Shown here in pieces: positions 40,151 to 50,789 of a stretch of DNA of 64,000 nt (positions are counted from its first letter, which is position 1; each line of letters starts with the position of its first letter). Location: positions 1 to 64,000 of the forward strand of contig JAMYHL010000031.1 of NCBI GenBank assembly GCA_025531455.1, read 5' to 3'. A program made the position numbers and the translations under genes. The notes beneath the pieces are model-generated. The model had not been told where the DNA came from and ran no database searches. It worked only from the letters and a program-made list of their open reading frames with translations. This DNA is from Apiotrichum sp. Y4204 (taxonomy: Eukaryota > Basidiomycota > Tremellomycetes > Trichosporonales > Trichosporonaceae).

Positions 40151-41365
40151 CTAAACACCCACGCGGCAGTTATCCAGCGCCATGACGAGGATATCCTCTG
40201 CGCCAGTCCGCTCGAGCGCGTCCATGGTCCCCGCAAGCGCGTTGCGCTCGACCATGCTCGAGACGGCGACCCACCCGTCCTCGTCGAGCGGGGACACCGT
40301 CGGCGCGCGCCGTCCGGGCGTAATCTTGAGAGCGGCCTGGAGGTTGTCGCGCTGGATGTTGTACGACACGTAGACGTACTTTTTGGCCGCGAGCACACCA
40401 GCAATACGCGAGCGGAGGAGCGGGACAATCGGCGCAAGCGCAGGCGACAGCGACGCGTGCGGCGTCTTGGGCCCGATGAGCACCGCCTCCGAGGTCATGA
40501 GCGTGTGGATCGGGTGCAGGCCCGCCGCGCGCATCGTGTCACCGGATTCTGGAGTGAGAGGGGGCTTGGGAGACGGCTTGGGAGACGCGGGACTCACCGA
40601 CAAGGTCAACTAGAGACAGCAAGCGAGGAGAGAGCGTTAAAGATCACGCGATAGCACACGGCGTCAGCACCACTTCCTTTCCACCCTCCATACGCACCAA
40701 TACCATCCGCCATGCCGAGGGCACACGCCGCCTCGACGGAGCCGCCGACGTACTCGACCTTGGTCTTGCTCTTTCCAGTCTCCTTGTCAATCTTCGCAAA
40801 GAGCTCAGTCGTGAGTTCCGAAAACGACGTCGCGACACGCCCGCCCGAGAGCTGCTCGACGCTCTGCACCGGCCCAGTGACAGGCACCTGCACCTGCAGC
40901 TTGCACTTGCCGAAGCCAAGCGGGAGGAGCTCCTGGATGAGGTCGCCGTGCGTCGACTCGGCAATCACGTCCTGCCCCGTGATGCCTAGCGACACCGCGC
41001 CGAGAGCAACGAAGCGGGGAATGTCGGCCGCCGGGAGGAACACCCTGGGATGAGTTGCACCCCGCATCCGCAACTCACAATGCGATCGGGTGGTTCTGCA
41101 CGAGCGCAACATCCAGCCGGTGCGCGCGGTTGTACTTGATGTCCGCGCCGGAGAGGAGCTCAATCGCCTTTTCATACAGACGTCCCTTTTTCGGGACCGC
41201 AAAGAGCAGGCGGTCCTTGAGGCTGTCGACGAGCAGCGACATTGTCGACTCGTAGCCGAACGAGCTCTTGGAAGAGCGGTCGTTGCCGCCCGACGGCGGG
41301 GGCAGCGAGATGGTGGACGACATCTCCTGCGAGGGGGGGGCGACGGGAGTTTGCGCGCCGGACAT
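40151..41365 (-). CDS. HIS1: ATP phosphoribosyltransferase, histidine step 1
   Basis: Four exons (41365-41079, 41044-40698, 40609-40598, 40548-40151) give 347 residues. It joins ATP and phosphoribosyl pyrophosphate in the first step of histidine synthesis, feedback-inhibited by histidine. Conserved blocks are LKDRLLFAVPKKGRLYEKAI, VFLPAADIPRFVALGAVSLG, GGSVEAACALGMADGI and DLVESGDTMRAAGL; the ACT-like regulatory region follows (YVSYNIQRDNL to MALDNCRV). Exon 3 has only 12 nt and codes for most of VDLV; without it the frame breaks. The N terminus is about 45 residues longer than in yeast; ATGs at 41320 and 41242 are other possible starts. Confidence 0.94.
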
Positions 41366-41482
41366 TGTGGGTGCAGTTGTTGTTGCTGTTGTTGGGCGTT
41401 GAGCGTTGTTGGTGGATGTTGTTATCAACGAACGCCAGACCATCGAAATCGGACATGGTTTTTTTCAATGATCGACTCGGAG

Positions 41483-41494
41483 AGTCACGTGACT
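41483..41494. promoter_or_regulatory. Palindromic CACGTG (E-box) site upstream of HIS1
   Basis: AGTCACGTGACT is a perfect 12-bp palindrome about 118 nt before the HIS1 start. TCACGTGA is the binding site of Cbf1-type bHLH factors in yeasts. Use here is inferred from position only. Confidence 0.45.
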
Positions 41495-41595
41495 TGTAAA
41501 CGTGCATCCACGATCCAATGTCGTCACGTCGACAGCAACCATTATTGTACCATTTGTACACATCTATGCATGAAGCCCAGGTACTACACTACTGC

Positions 41596-42855
41596 TCAAT
41601 AGCCAGCGAGGTCGAGCGCAGAGATGTACTGCGACACCGCCTCGGGCTCCTCTTCTTCCTCCTCCTCATCCTCGTCATAGTCGTCGTCGAATTCTTCCTC
41701 TTCGTCGCTGCCACACGGCGCCTCTTCCTCGTCCTCGTCCATGTCATCATCTTCGTCGTCCAAAAGCCTTTCCTCAATCTCTGGGCTCTCGCCAATGCCC
41801 ATCTCCGCGGACCACGCTTGTGCTGCGGGAACAGGTATTGGAGAATTAAAGGACACCTGTGGCGTGCGCTGGGGCTGCGACTGCGAGTTTGACCGCGACT
41901 GGGATTGTGCTTGTGACTGTGGCTGTGACTGGGGCGGAGACGGGTCAAGCGCAGTGGCATATGTAAGGGGCGATGCCGTCAGATCGTCCTTCGGGCTCCC
42001 CGGTCGGCGGTCAATAGTCGCGATGCGAGACAGCGGTGCAGCAGACGGGGCACGTTTGGAGGCCGGTGATGGCACAGCGGGGAATGCGAGGCGCATGCTT
42101 GGGTGTCGCCGCGCGGTAAGCGGATTCGGGAACGGAAGGCTGGTGCTCCCCAACGCCGCCCGCTCGCGTTCGCGCTCACGCTCCCGTGATCGAGTCTCTG
42201 GCACCGACGGCCACAGCCACGCCGGGTACGGTGGTGATGGGAGCGCGAGCGCCTCGTCCTTTTGCATCGAGAGGTACGACGTGATAAACGGCACTAACGG
42301 GAAATCGTCGTGGTCCGGCTCAAACCTGGTGTCAGTGGGAATGGAACACAAAACCCACCTGTAGATCTCCTGCTCAATGCTGTCCGCTTCCCACCCCTGC
42401 AGCTTGCGCAAGCACGCGACGACGAGCGTTGTATGCGACTTGCCGTCCACGTCCGCAAGGTAGATCGGGTACGCAGAGGGGTTGAGAAGGATCTGGTGTG
42501 AACACTAGCCTGCGGCGCTACACACCTGGAGGGCCTGCCCGACCTCGGCGCGCTCCATCCCGAGGCTCTCCTCGCCCATCTTCTCGGCACGGACCCATAG
42601 CACCTCAATGCCACGCCGGCGCGCCCACACCGCGAGTGGCTCATCGTCCGCCAGGGGCTTCTTGCGCATCGCGACGAGGGTGCGGATCCCCAGACGGCGG
42701 AGGAACGGCGCATTCCGCGCAGCAGGCAGCGAGCCACGGTACAGGATCTGCGACGGCGCCGTCGTGTCGTCCCCGCTCCCGCCCGGTGTCCCGCCGAGGC
42801 CGGCGCCAGGGCCCGGCGCGGCGACGATCGCAAAGTCGTACGGCGGGGTGAGCAT
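41596..42855 (-). CDS. Oca/Siw14-family inactive tyrosine phosphatase-like protein
   Basis: Three exons (42855-42526, 42492-42359, 42325-41596) with two introns of exactly 33 nt give 397 residues. The N-terminal 160 residues match the Oca/Siw14 atypical phosphatase fold: LTPPYDFAIVAAPG, ILYRGSLPAARNAPFLRRLG and ILLNPSAYPIYLADVDGKSH, then VVACLRKLQGWEADSIEQEI. The signature loop HCxxGxxRTG of active relatives is replaced: the Cys position is Asp (D124) and the Arg position His (H130), so it cannot work by the usual Cys mechanism. Yeast Oca2/4/6 relatives act in a complex that affects inositol pyrophosphate signalling and caffeine response. The rest is disordered, with SQ/PQ repeats and a long acidic stretch before the end ISALDLAGY. 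Confidence 0.82.
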
Positions 42856-43275
42856 CGCCGCCGCGAGCCCGGGTTAAGAAGTGTATGGATGTGGAATACG
42901 GATTGTGGGAGAGGGAGATGAGATGACAACAAGGTTGAGGCGGGGGAGCACAGATTGCGGATTGCTGTTACGACGTCACAAAAGTCCAGACGAATCCAAG
43001 AGACGGGAGCACTAGCGGAATCAAATTTCGTATTACACTCTATTGTTGACATTTCATTACATCATCGTTACCATTGAAGATTTATTTACAGTTTGGCTTT
43101 TTCGCACTCGTCGCCACCACCATCGCCGTCGTCGTCGTCGTCGTCCAGTCCGTCGCCATCAACACCACTCTACTCACATCCCCACTCCTATCATCTCCCA
43201 CTCTCCCACTCACTCGTCGCATGTCCCCAGCACATCCCCACCGCGGCGGCACGCGAATCTAAGTGCCTTTCCGCC
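42856..43275. other. Divergent promoter region
   Basis: About 420 bp between the Oca-like gene and the MDR-domain gene. The plus-strand frame is open back to 43093 but reads as Ser/Pro/His strings in C-rich leader DNA, so the ATG at 43276 is preferred. Confidence 0.5.
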
Positions 43276-46200
43276 ATGCCTAGCGCGCTCATGAAAACCC
43301 TCTTGGGTCGCCCGTCGCGCAGCTACATCCCTGTCGAGGACGACCCGCGCACACGAGTCAACCCTTATGCGCCCGCCCCGATCCCCCCGCCGGCCGTCCG
43401 CCGTGGGTGGTCCCCCGAGCCTGAATACGAGTACAACTTCCAGCCAGGACCCAGCCGCCGCACATCGTACTCACACACATCGCCACCGCTCGAGACGGAC
43501 ACGAGCTCGGCACTAGGCTATGCACGCAGCGACCTCGGCCTCGGACTCCCGCCCGGCACCAGCGCGTTCGCACCGGGGAGGAGCGGGAAGAAGCAGTCGC
43601 CTGGCGGCCCGATACATGATCCGTTCGACGAGCAGCCACCGCCACTGCCAAGGCAGGTGTACATATCCCCTGCGCCGCGGCACCCATACGAGCAAGCGTA
43701 CCGCGACGATGGACATCGCGACAACCATGCTTCCCCATCGCCGCCGTCTAGTGTAAGACCGCCGCGACGGCCGCCACTGGCACCGCTGCAGCCTGCGCGG
43801 GACGCGTTCACCCCCCAGCCACTAACACCTGGGCCGACGCCGCCGACGTCGGTCCTGGGTGAAACGAAGAGGAGTGTTTATATCGGGAGGCAAGCGGGGC
43901 TCAATCCAGAGCCCGAGCCAGAACCGCACCTCGAGCTCGCCCAGTCACCTTGGGCCGCCGTCTCGGACGGTGACGACTCCGACTCTGACAATGACGCATT
44001 CTACACGCCGCGCACGTCGATGGTCGGACACGGAAGTGACAGCGACAGTGACGACTCGGTCCCCATTGCCATGCCTGTGCCGACACTCAAGCTGCAGCCC
44101 CCGACGCCACTGTACGACCGCACGTCTCCGCTTGACGCTCCTCTGGAGCCTACGAGTCCGTCACGCGTTAGACCCCCACCGCGACCCGCACGCCGAGCAT
44201 CGGCCAAGCCAGCCAAGCCTGACGCGTTGGCAGCGACGTCCGCCCGTCCCCTTGACGTCACGCCGCCGTCACCGTCGTCCGTATCGTCGCCCAGCAGCAT
44301 TCCGCCTCCTTTGCCACCAAAGTCGGTCGTCACACGCATGTCCTTCTCCCGCGCCGACGGCGTCCGTAACGCCCGCGTCTCAGTACTTAACTCTCCCGGC
44401 AGCTCGCGACCCGCGAGTCCCGCCCCTCCCCCTGCCTCGTCTTCCTACCTTCACCGCTCACAGTCTGCCTCTGCAAAGTCACAGCGGCGCAACAACGCCG
44501 ACAGGACTTTCCAACACCCCCCACTTCCCCGCTCGTCCTCTAGCGCAGGGTTCCGCAGCCAGTCCGAGGTCGGCACGCCCAGCACCCGCCATTCGATGCA
44601 CCTCCGCCCCGGCTCCGCACTCTCCGAGGTGCACCCGCAGCGCGACGGCGTGCGCACAGCAGGATACGGCAAGGGCGGCTGGGCGGCCGCGAGTGCCGCC
44701 CCAGTGGCAATGTACATGCCGTCGAGTGGGAATGACGGCTGGGCGGCATTCCAGCCGCGCCCCCCACGTTCGCGGTATACTGTGCTCCCCGGTGGGACAA
44801 AGGTGCTCATCGTAGACCCGGATTACGACCGCAAAGCGAGCCACGGCTCGGCGTCGACGGTCAGCAGCAGCCTCGCTCCGAGTGCATCTGCGAGTCAAAG
44901 CGGACGCTACCGCCACAGCATCAGTCCGAGCCGTAGCCCCCCGAGCCAGAGTCCAGTTCTCGGAGCTGCCGCCTTTCCGCGTCGGCACGAGTCGAGAGAA
45001 CCAAGTCTTTTCTCCCACAGCTCGGGCCGGTTTGCGTCCCCGGTGCCGCTCGTCCCCCCGGTCGCCCCCTTTGCCCTCAGCCCCGTACCCTCTTCTTCCA
45101 AGCCATCCACACCACTCACGCCCCGCTCCCTCACAGACAGCAGTGATGACGAGTGGGACGGCGAGGCGCCCAGCAGATCTTATATTAGTAGGGCCGTTCC
45201 GACACCTGTTCAGCAGCGGACGGAACCGCGCTACGACTATAGCTCGGAGCGGGATGCGCCACTGCCACCCACGACCTCGACCTCCCGGCGCTCGACGTAC
45301 TCTACGCCGCCAGAGACGCTGCGGCTACCCCATATCCCACATATCCCCCTCGACTTTTCGCTCGAACCGGCGCTTTCTGGCCTGCCCTCCGTGACACCCC
45401 CTCGCTCCCCCACGCCTTCCGCCTTGCCCTCCAACCTCGACGGGCCATCCACCATCAACCCCGATATCCTCACCTTCCTCCCCGAAATGTCCGCGGAAGA
45501 CTCAAACCGCTTGTACACCGAGGGCGAGGGGCATCGCCGCAGCCGGTCGGACACGGTGCGCCGGAGCAAGAGCCTGCGCGGGCTCACACGCGCGGCGATG
45601 AGCGAGGCTGGCGGAGGCGCCAAGCACCTCCCCACCCCGCCCGAGGACGACCGCCAGACGCTTGCGAGCGTGCGCACTGCAGCCACGCGCATCTCTCTCA
45701 ACGACCCCACGCGCATGGGCACCATAAGCCCCGGAGACATTGTCAGCGACAAGGACCGCGAGTTCCCCAAAGGCAACGGATACACGAGCCTTATCCTCCC
45801 CCACGCAGATACGTACGCCGTATCGCCCAAGCCACTGAAAGAGCGGTTTGACCCCCGCCTCGCGTCCCTCCCCCGCACGTCCATGGCGGCCATTGCCCTC
45901 ACCACTTCGCTCCTGGCATCCCGCGACCGTAACGAATCCCCGACTCCCGAACACCTGCAGACCGGCACCATGCCGCCAGTCGACTTTACATCCCACATGA
46001 CGCCGCCCTCCAAGGTCAGCGACTCGCAGATCATGGTACAGGTGTACGCTGTGGCCGTGGATGCATTCGACGTGCGCGCGCTCGACAGCAAGGGCTCCTC
46101 TGAGGTCGGCAAGTGGGTGCCCGGGCGAAGCTTTGTCGGCCGCTGCGTCATGGTCGGCAGCAGCGAAAAGGACATCCAGCGCGGCGAGATTGTCATGGGC

Positions 46201-46905
46201 CTGCTGGACATCAAGAAGTCTGGCGCGCTGTGCGAGTATCTTGTCGCTGACCGGCGGCGGGTGGCGCGCATTCCATCCACGGACTTGACTCTCGAGCAGC
46301 TCGCCTTGTTGCCCCTCCAGGGAATCACGACGGTGCGCGCACTGCGCGGCCTTCTCGTGGGTGGCGCGAGTGCGCTGGTCATGGACGCACACGACGGCAT
46401 CGCCGCCCTCATGTGTCAGGAGATGGCCCGGCATGGCATGCTCGTCACGGCCGTGATCGCCGGCGGCGACGACAGCCTCGCTCGTCAGCGCGCGTGTATG
46501 GCCAACGGCGCACGCGGCGTGCTTGTCGGCAGCCCGGCGGCGGTAATGCTCGCGCTCGACGAGGCGCTCTTCCACGTCATTGTCGACACGCGGGGCGGGA
46601 CAAAGGTGGCGGAAGCAGCGAAACGTGCGGTTATCGACGGCGGGCGGGTGCTGACCCTCGCACGGCCGGACGCGCCCCGCCGCGGCCTGAATCTCAGCCT
46701 GCGCCGCGCCCGCGGCGCCGGCACGGTCGCGATCGCGGGAACAGGCGAGGCAGAGGTGGACACGAGCGGGCTCGACCCGCGCGACGTGATGGAGGAACGT
46801 GACCTGTCGCGCCTGCGACCCGTCGTCTCCCGCGTGCTGCCGTTCGAGCGCGGTGCCGAGGCGTTCACTGGGCCCGCTGGCGCGGTCGTCCGCATCATTA
46901 ATTAG
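43276..46905 (+). CDS. Long disordered protein with C-terminal MDR (AST1-like) domain
   Basis: One exon encodes 1209 residues from MPSALMKTLLGRPSRSYIPV. The first about 890 residues are Pro/Ser/Arg-rich and apparently disordered, with PPxP stretches that could bind SH3 domains. The end (about 895-1209) is a medium-chain reductase fold: IMVQVYAVAVDAFDVRALD and VPGRSFVGRCVMVGS of the GroES-like part, EIVMGLLDIKKSGALCEYL, then a Rossmann part with ASALVMDAHDGIAALMCQEM in place of a glycine-rich loop and VIVDTRGG. Yeast Ast1, which helps target the plasma membrane ATPase Pma1, has this domain without catalytic zinc ligands; the same role here is inferred. The nucleotide-binding motif is degenerate, so catalysis is doubtful. 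Confidence 0.82.
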   Translation: MPSALMKTLLGRPSRSYIPVEDDPRTRVNPYAPAPIPPPAVRRGWSPEPEYEYNFQPGPSRRTSYSHTSPPLETDTSSALGYARSDLGLGLPPGTSAFAPGRSGKKQSPGGPIHDPFDEQPPPLPRQVYISPAPRHPYEQAYRDDGHRDNHASPSPPSSVRPPRRPPLAPLQPARDAFTPQPLTPGPTPPTSVLGETKRSVYIGRQAGLNPEPEPEPHLELAQSPWAAVSDGDDSDSDNDAFYTPRTSMVGHGSDSDSDDSVPIAMPVPTLKLQPPTPLYDRTSPLDAPLEPTSPSRVRPPPRPARRASAKPAKPDALAATSARPLDVTPPSPSSVSSPSSIPPPLPPKSVVTRMSFSRADGVRNARVSVLNSPGSSRPASPAPPPASSSYLHRSQSASAKSQRRNNADRTFQHPPLPRSSSSAGFRSQSEVGTPSTRHSMHLRPGSALSEVHPQRDGVRTAGYGKGGWAAASAAPVAMYMPSSGNDGWAAFQPRPPRSRYTVLPGGTKVLIVDPDYDRKASHGSASTVSSSLAPSASASQSGRYRHSISPSRSPPSQSPVLGAAAFPRRHESREPSLFSHSSGRFASPVPLVPPVAPFALSPVPSSSKPSTPLTPRSLTDSSDDEWDGEAPSRSYISRAVPTPVQQRTEPRYDYSSERDAPLPPTTSTSRRSTYSTPPETLRLPHIPHIPLDFSLEPALSGLPSVTPPRSPTPSALPSNLDGPSTINPDILTFLPEMSAEDSNRLYTEGEGHRRSRSDTVRRSKSLRGLTRAAMSEAGGGAKHLPTPPEDDRQTLASVRTAATRISLNDPTRMGTISPGDIVSDKDREFPKGNGYTSLILPHADTYAVSPKPLKERFDPRLASLPRTSMAAIALTTSLLASRDRNESPTPEHLQTGTMPPVDFTSHMTPPSKVSDSQIMVQVYAVAVDAFDVRALDSKGSSEVGKWVPGRSFVGRCVMVGSSEKDIQRGEIVMGLLDIKKSGALCEYLVADRRRVARIPSTDLTLEQLALLPLQGITTVRALRGLLVGGASALVMDAHDGIAALMCQEMARHGMLVTAVIAGGDDSLARQRACMANGARGVLVGSPAAVMLALDEALFHVIVDTRGGTKVAEAAKRAVIDGGRVLTLARPDAPRRGLNLSLRRARGAGTVAIAGTGEAEVDTSGLDPRDVMEERDLSRLRPVVSRVLPFERGAEAFTGPAGAVVRIIN

Positions 46906-47541
46906 ACGCTTAGACTGTAGCCTTGAGTGTACGATGCCATGCTATAATGATACATCCAACGCAGCGTTCTCCGGCGTACCGCTCAGTAGAGCACTGTGAA
47001 TTATTCGCACCACATCGGCTGGTGCCCCAGAGCTTGCATTCCTGAAAAGCGGCGGGCAAATGCGAAGTCAGAAATGACGCGTTGCGTGGGGGCCTGGCAC
47101 CGCAGTTCTGCGGTGCTGAATTGCTGCTTTTCATGCATGCTCTTGCATCTTCTTGCATAGCTTACATTGCATTGCTCACGCTCCCTTTTGGCGGCCCATT
47201 CGATTCCAAGTGGCGCTGTGAGCTGTGCGACATGGGCATCCTCAACGCGCCTTGTGCAGTGCACGGAGCGCCTCTGACGTTCTCATTCCATCAGAAGCTG
47301 TCGTTAAACCTGACGGCTCGACGGCCCAACGCGCCTGACGGTTTGCCGAGATGTTTTATCGGCCCGCACATGTCTTAATTTAACGGGGAAAGAACCACTT
47401 ACTGCACAGCCTGACACTGACTGACAACCTGAACGTATCCATGCGTGCGTACCTAAACCGTCGAAGGAATGAACCCATGCCTATAAGAACGAGAATCGCC
47501 TTCGAACCAACACTTCATCCACCTCTCAATTCGTTCCCACC
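46906..47541. other. No gene seen
   Basis: Between two plus-strand genes. CCTATAAGAACG near 47480 is a plausible TATA element for the F-box-like gene, about 60 nt upstream. Confidence 0.5.
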
Positions 47542-49329
47542 ATGTTCGGCCGCCTCCCTCCTGAGCTCATCACTGAGATCTGCACCACGCTCACCACGCA
47601 GGGGCAGAACCGCTCTCTCGCGAGCCTCGCGCAGACGTGCCAGGCCGCACACGCCGCGTGCATTCCGATCCTGTACCGGCGTCTGGTGCTGACGCGCGCC
47701 AACGCCGACGCGCTCTTTCGCGGCCTCCCGCGGACCGCGTATGCGTTCATTTGTCCGCCGTACGCCGAGTATGCTGACGAGCTCGAGGCGTTCCAGGCCG
47801 ACCTCGCTGGGCAGACGGCAGACGACTACGAGTTTGAAATGCACCCCGACTTTGAGTGGGACGAGCTGCCCCACCCTACCGACGGCGAGTACCTTGAGGA
47901 TCACGAGGTGGCCTTTTCGAATGCCGCGTCGTGGGCCCGCCGGCGCGAGCTCTTGAGCCTCTGCACCGAGCTGGTCATGGTTCAGTGGCCGCGCATCGGT
48001 GTCGTCTGCGACCTCATCAAGGCTACAGATCCGACATTCGAGTACCCCGATTCCAACGAAGACAATGAGAGCCAGGAGGAGGAGGAAGAGGAGGAGGGAG
48101 AGGAGGAGGGAGAGGAGGAGGGAGAGGATGACGAGGAAAATGGAGATGCCGACGATGCCGACAACAACCCAGCTAGCGACAAGGCTGCTGAGAACAAGAG
48201 CCCAACACGAGACGCCCACTGTCCGACTGGACACAACTTCCCCAATCTCGAGCGTCTGTGCCTTTCAAGCCAAGCGGTCCGCACGATGGCCGACTACGAA
48301 GAGTCGCATAACAATCTGCTCAACGGCGATGCCTACGACTATGGCGACCATATTGACAGGTACATTCCATATGGACGTCTTCTCTCCACTGCCCTCGGCC
48401 CTGCAAAACACATCTGCATGTCGCGGCCGCCCAGCCCCTACGACAACGACGACGACGAAGGCGAAAAGGCGAAATACATCTTTGATCTTTACCGCCGCAC
48501 CAAGGACAATATCTTTGATAATCATTTCGAGTACACCACGGGTGGACGTGAGACCCGCGTTGCAGACCTTTCGGCACGCCTTCCGTCCTCTGTTGACAGC
48601 TTGACCATCCATGGCCTCAGAGGACGAGACTCTATCGGAAGCTCTCAACAGCCCGCCACAAAATACCGGCTGTTCTACGACCCTGCGTGCACAGCCGACA
48701 CGATCGGCAGCCGGGCAAAGGCCCTTCTGGCGTCCGCCAAAAGCGTCCACAGCGTGGTTCAGGTCGGGCCGCTCGAGGTCATCGGTGTCGACTGTGGTAT
48801 CACCGGAGGTACCGTGAGTGCAGTTGAGGCCATCCGCACGTGTGTCGAAGTTTCCATTGCCGCCGATCCAACGCAGTACGGCGAGTGCATCCCGCCTCCG
48901 ACTTTTATCCCCACGCAGCACGCTCCGGAAGCTGCGGCCGCCCTCGCGGCACACGAAGCAGAGCTCGCGGCTCTTGGCCCCGACCTCCCGACAAAGGGCA
49001 CGTATCGCGCCCACGGAGCTCATGTCCGGGCGAAACGGCAGCTCGACGCGGATCGCGGCACCCCGCGCGAGGACGCCGCGCGCGCAGAGCTTGCTGCCGC
49101 CGAGGCCGACGTCGCGCAGGCTGCTAAAGCCAAGGAGGCCAAAGACGTCAAGGACGCCGTGAAGCGCAAAGTGGCATGCGCACAGCAGGAGCTGTGGCGC
49201 CTGCGGGAAGAATATGAGCAGTACACGTACAGACTGCACCTGCCCCGTATCGCGTGGAAGACAGAGGCGGAGGCGGAACCGTGTGTCGTCTGCGGCACCA
49301 AGGCGGGGCCGGTCGAGGCAGAGTGGTGA
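47542..49329 (+). CDS. F-box-like protein with acidic and coiled-coil regions
   Basis: One exon encodes 595 residues. The N terminus (FGRLPPELITEICTTLT to LAQTCQAAHAACIPILYRRL) has the form of an F-box, which recruits Skp1 and marks substrates for ubiquitination; such genes are multiplied in these yeasts. An acidic stretch of Glu/Asp lies at about 173-210. The middle part has SSVDSLTIHGLRG and no clear repeats. Near the C terminus an Ala/Glu/Lys-rich helix (AAEADVAQAAKAKEAKDVKD) suggests a coiled coil, followed by YRLHLPRIAWKTEAEAEPCV and one CVVCG pair. A decayed copy of its 3' end lies at 51585-51703. Confidence 0.78.
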   Translation: MFGRLPPELITEICTTLTTQGQNRSLASLAQTCQAAHAACIPILYRRLVLTRANADALFRGLPRTAYAFICPPYAEYADELEAFQADLAGQTADDYEFEMHPDFEWDELPHPTDGEYLEDHEVAFSNAASWARRRELLSLCTELVMVQWPRIGVVCDLIKATDPTFEYPDSNEDNESQEEEEEEEGEEEGEEEGEDDEENGDADDADNNPASDKAAENKSPTRDAHCPTGHNFPNLERLCLSSQAVRTMADYEESHNNLLNGDAYDYGDHIDRYIPYGRLLSTALGPAKHICMSRPPSPYDNDDDEGEKAKYIFDLYRRTKDNIFDNHFEYTTGGRETRVADLSARLPSSVDSLTIHGLRGRDSIGSSQQPATKYRLFYDPACTADTIGSRAKALLASAKSVHSVVQVGPLEVIGVDCGITGGTVSAVEAIRTCVEVSIAADPTQYGECIPPPTFIPTQHAPEAAAALAAHEAELAALGPDLPTKGTYRAHGAHVRAKRQLDADRGTPREDAARAELAAAEADVAQAAKAKEAKDVKDAVKRKVACAQQELWRLREEYEQYTYRLHLPRIAWKTEAEAEPCVVCGTKAGPVEAEW

Positions 49330-50650
49330 GGGGGATTGGCCCACTGTGCATTTAGGTGTTGGCCGTTGGGCCAAAGCCTGCGCAAACGCCTGCAAGCATT
49401 GGGTAACCGGTAAGTGACACTGTTCGCAACACAGGGCTAACTGCGAGGGAGCAGGTCACAGAGTGTGGAGTGTGCAAGTCATGGCGTTGTACAGAACTCA
49501 TTAACCCACGTCCCGTTCCAGTGATCCCCTTTGTTCTGATGTTACCGAAGCTAAGGGCAAGGCAAATATGGTTGCAATGCAGATCCAGATCCAAGTCCGC
49601 GACCAAGGAGGTGGTACTGTACCCGGACTTCTTAGCTTACAGACAGATCTGGTTAGTACAGCTCGCTGTATGGGTTGTTGACACCCCTCCCCTTCTGTCA
49701 GGATCTCAAAGGTGTTACGAGTTCCTTGCGGCCATCGGTGCCAGTATTGTGGAAGCTCCTGTTAGGTGTCACGAGATATCAACGGAACCCGATGGAGCTG
49801 AACATGTCCTTGCCGATCACGATCAAAAAAACTCGCCATGAATAGCCCAACTTTGCGTTGCTAAGGCCTCAATACTTATTTAAAGAGTTCGGGGTAAGGG
49901 CTCGACCCGCTCGACCCTCCAGGATTGACATGTGTTGCTTTAATAAATCTGTGGATGCCAGAATGAGCGTTCCAAGATCCACTAAACCTAATCGTGGAGT
50001 CGTCCATCGGTGCCGCCAATACCCGGAGTAATGGGTAGCAGGAACATTTCGCAGCATCTGGTATCTGTACCACGCACCTCTAGTTACCGATAGCGTCATG
50101 GGCATCAAGGCCAATAAACTATAATCGGCAGGAAGTGTCCGACGCTCCGAGGTCGTCATGACCGTGATGTGATCCCCAGATCGCACATGTTCCTTGGAAC
50201 TGTCTGCTGTCTGGAACCACAAGTCGTACTTCCCATATCATCATACTCGTTTAGTAGACATTGCTAACCCATTCTCCCCACCCCCTCTATGGGGTCGTGA
50301 AACACCGAGATCGCCAGAAAGGCCACCTCCTGACGAAGAGGCACTGCACTAACAAGCCAGCTGCTCCACTGACTATTGTTCTGATAGATCGGGGTCAACA
50401 AACGGTGACCCAGTGACCTCGGGTGTATCCAAGATGGTGGGACATGGGATCTTGGGGACCAGGTGTGCAGTACCACATGATTCCATGGGCTCTAGTTGAC
50501 TGTGCCCTCCCCCGCAGACAAGGCGACACGCCTCTGTGGTTACAGTGGTGTGGACAAAGCCGCCAAAAGCGTGCCTACACACTACCACAATGGTCTCAAG
50601 AGGAGTGAAGACCGGAACGCTATCGACAAGGAGAAACCAGCGGCAGAATG
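49330..50650. other. No gene seen
   Basis: About 1.3 kb without a supported gene. The long minus-strand frame at 50373-51260 is largely the shadow of the secreted-protein gene that follows. Confidence 0.5.
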
Positions 50651-50658
50651 GTATAAAA
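50651..50658 (+). promoter_or_regulatory. TATA box of secreted six-cysteine protein 1
   Basis: AGAATGGTATAAAA ends about 130 nt before the ATG at 50790. The same AGAATGGTATAAAA occurs on the minus strand before the inverted paralog (near 52777-52792), so the promoter was duplicated with the gene. Confidence 0.65.
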
Positions 50659-50789
50659 GAGCCCCAACATCGAGTGTGGAGAGCCCCATCAAGGATACTT
50701 ACTCCATCCCGATCCTTCCAGCAAACCGCCCCACCGCCGCAACACCTACCTCTTAGCCGCATAATTTCATCATCTCCAGCCCCATTACC

